64,000 bases of DNA from the NCBI RefSeq assembly GCF_020423045.1, contig NZ_CP081943.1, positions 5,952,001 to 6,016,000 on the forward strand, read 5' to 3'. Of the stretch, positions 63,349 through 64,000 are shown in pieces. The translations under genes were made by a program, and so were the position numbers. Position 1 is the first letter of the stretch, and every line of letters begins with the position of its first letter. Origin of the DNA: Pseudomonas sp. MM213 (GTDB lineage: Bacteria > Pseudomonadota > Gammaproteobacteria > Pseudomonadales > Pseudomonadaceae). Below the pieces are notes generated by a model. That model made no database searches. It had not been told where the DNA came from and saw only the letters and a program-made list of their open reading frames with translations.

Positions 63349-63656
63349 GTACATATCCGTTTCTGCGGTAACGGCTTCTATTGGTTTCGCTCTTACAGCG
63401 AGTCACTTGGAAAAGCCCCAAGTAACCAAGGGCTCTTGCCCCTTTCGTTCGGTGCCTCGCTAATGCTCGGCATGCCCTCGCTCCGGTCCTGCTCCGTGGG
63501 CCCGCCGCCATCGGCCATCCATGGCCGGGGGCGGCTAACCCGGCATCCATGCCGGGTTGCCCACTGCGCAGAACCTCCACTCGGCCTCTCGAGGGGGCGG
63601 GTACCTCAAGATCAAAAGCTGAAGGCGAGCTAACGCTCGGCCTGATGAGTGGTGAA
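63349..63656 (+). repeat. Long dispersed repeat element, copy 2
   Basis: Second copy of the element at 2052-2364, same orientation; 63475-63588 is identical to 2182-2295. Both palindromes are conserved. The fdxA gene that often follows rsmZ in Pseudomonas is not in the window; 63238-64000 holds only repeats. Confidence 0.75.
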
Positions 63657-63679
63657 AATCAAAAGCAAACGCGATTCCC

Positions 63680-63779
63680 TGTAGGAGCGAGGCTTGCCCG
63701 CGAAAAACGACCGGACAACGCGTGCTGTCTGGATAGACGCGGCGCACTTGAATCCATCGCCAGCAAGCTGGCTCCTACA
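63680..63779. repeat. REP pair with unlike arms
   Basis: The left arm is of the GCGAGGCTTGCCCGCGAA type and the right arm is of the TCGCCAGCAAGCTGGCTCC type, so they pair poorly outside the shared TGTAGGAG ends. Looks like a recombinant of two REP subtypes. Confidence 0.75.
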
Positions 63780-64000
63780 GGAGTGGCGTGATCCCGGTTC
63801 TGTCTCACGATACAAAATTTGTAGGAGCCGGCTTGCTGGCGATGGTCGTTAACGATAACGCGTGAAACCTGCTTCAACGCGGCGTACTTGAATCCATCGC
63901 CAGCAGGCTGGCTCCTACAGGAGTGGCGTGATCCCGGTTCTCTCACACGACACAGAATCTGTAGGAGCTGGCTTGCCAGCGATGGTGGTCAACGATAACG
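63780..64000. repeat. Tandem BIME array, 140-bp period (continues off window)
   Basis: The block starting GAGTGGCGTGATCCCGG at 63781 recurs at 63921, exactly 140 bp on, with a few substitutions. Each unit contains a REP pair: 63820-63919 is complete and 63960 onwards is cut by the window end. Confidence 0.85.

Noticed and set aside
63680..64000. Possible CRISPR array because of regular repeats
   Set aside because: The repeated units are REP hairpin pairs at 140-bp period with conserved spacers, not short direct repeats with unique spacers; no cas genes.

Overview
The window is a high-GC chromosomal segment of a Pseudomonas of the fluorescens group. Its housekeeping gene order matches what I recall of the P. 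aeruginosa rpoS-to-dapD neighbourhood. It carries many REP/BIME hairpin pairs with 'TGTAGGAG(C/T)' ends typical of fluorescens-group genomes, and an rsmZ-type small RNA downstream of rpoS.

Layout. 1-2004 is the 3' part of an RND efflux pump. 2005-3809 holds repeats, a DUF4197 protein and a YbaY-type lipoprotein. 3820-6321 is plsB. 6557-6766 is a cold-shock protein with its own promoter. 6888-12094 (minus strand) holds a small hypothetical gene, rlmA-like, dapE and an NdvB-type GH17/GT2 glucan synthase. 12312-14831 holds tcdA facing csdE-csdA, a sulfur/tRNA-modification group. 14997-16427 holds dapD and an ArsC-family gene (yffB).

16401-21149 is a degenerate prophage-type island inserted in the 5' end of yffB. 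It is bounded by a 29-bp perfect direct repeat. It contains an internally deleted tyrosine integrase, an excisionase, fused remnants of a PAPS-reductase-like gene and a virion structural gene, an AT-rich acyltransferase, an unknown protein with an in-frame hexanucleotide repeat that encodes (Tyr-Ile)n, a tRNA-like 3' fragment and a NinX-like gene. The island supplies the start codon, Shine-Dalgarno and first nine codons of the present yffB. The displaced native 5' end survives beyond the right repeat.

21464-28021 holds a Na+/H+ antiporter, dapC, glnD and map. 28395-46610 is the translation/envelope cluster rpsB-tsf, then pyrH-frr-uppS-cdsA-dxr-rseP-bamA-skp-lpxD-fabZ-lpxA-lpxB-rnhB-dnaE, tightly packed with many 1-4 nt overlaps. 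46751-54517 holds accA, tilS, pyrG, kdsA, eno, ftsB and ispD. 54682-57651 is a LysR regulator divergent from a glutathione-dependent formaldehyde detoxification pair (adhC-fghA). 57706-62818 holds ispF-truD-surE-pcm-nlpD-rpoS. 62919-63237 is the GacA-box-controlled rsmZ locus. 63349-64000 is filled with repeats, including a second copy of the ~300-bp element seen at 2052-2364.

Functionally the region joins phospholipid entry (plsB, cdsA), lipid A and Kdo supply (lpxD/A/B, fabZ, kdsA), outer-membrane assembly (bamA, skp), sigma-E-type proteolysis (rseP), isoprenoids (dxr, ispD, ispF, uppS), lysine/DAP synthesis (dapC/D/E), translation factors, nitrogen signalling (glnD) and the stationary-phase/Gac-Rsm regulators. 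The only clearly accessory DNA is the yffB island plus the dispersed repeats. Function calls rest on my reading of the translated sequences and remembered families; no database search was run.
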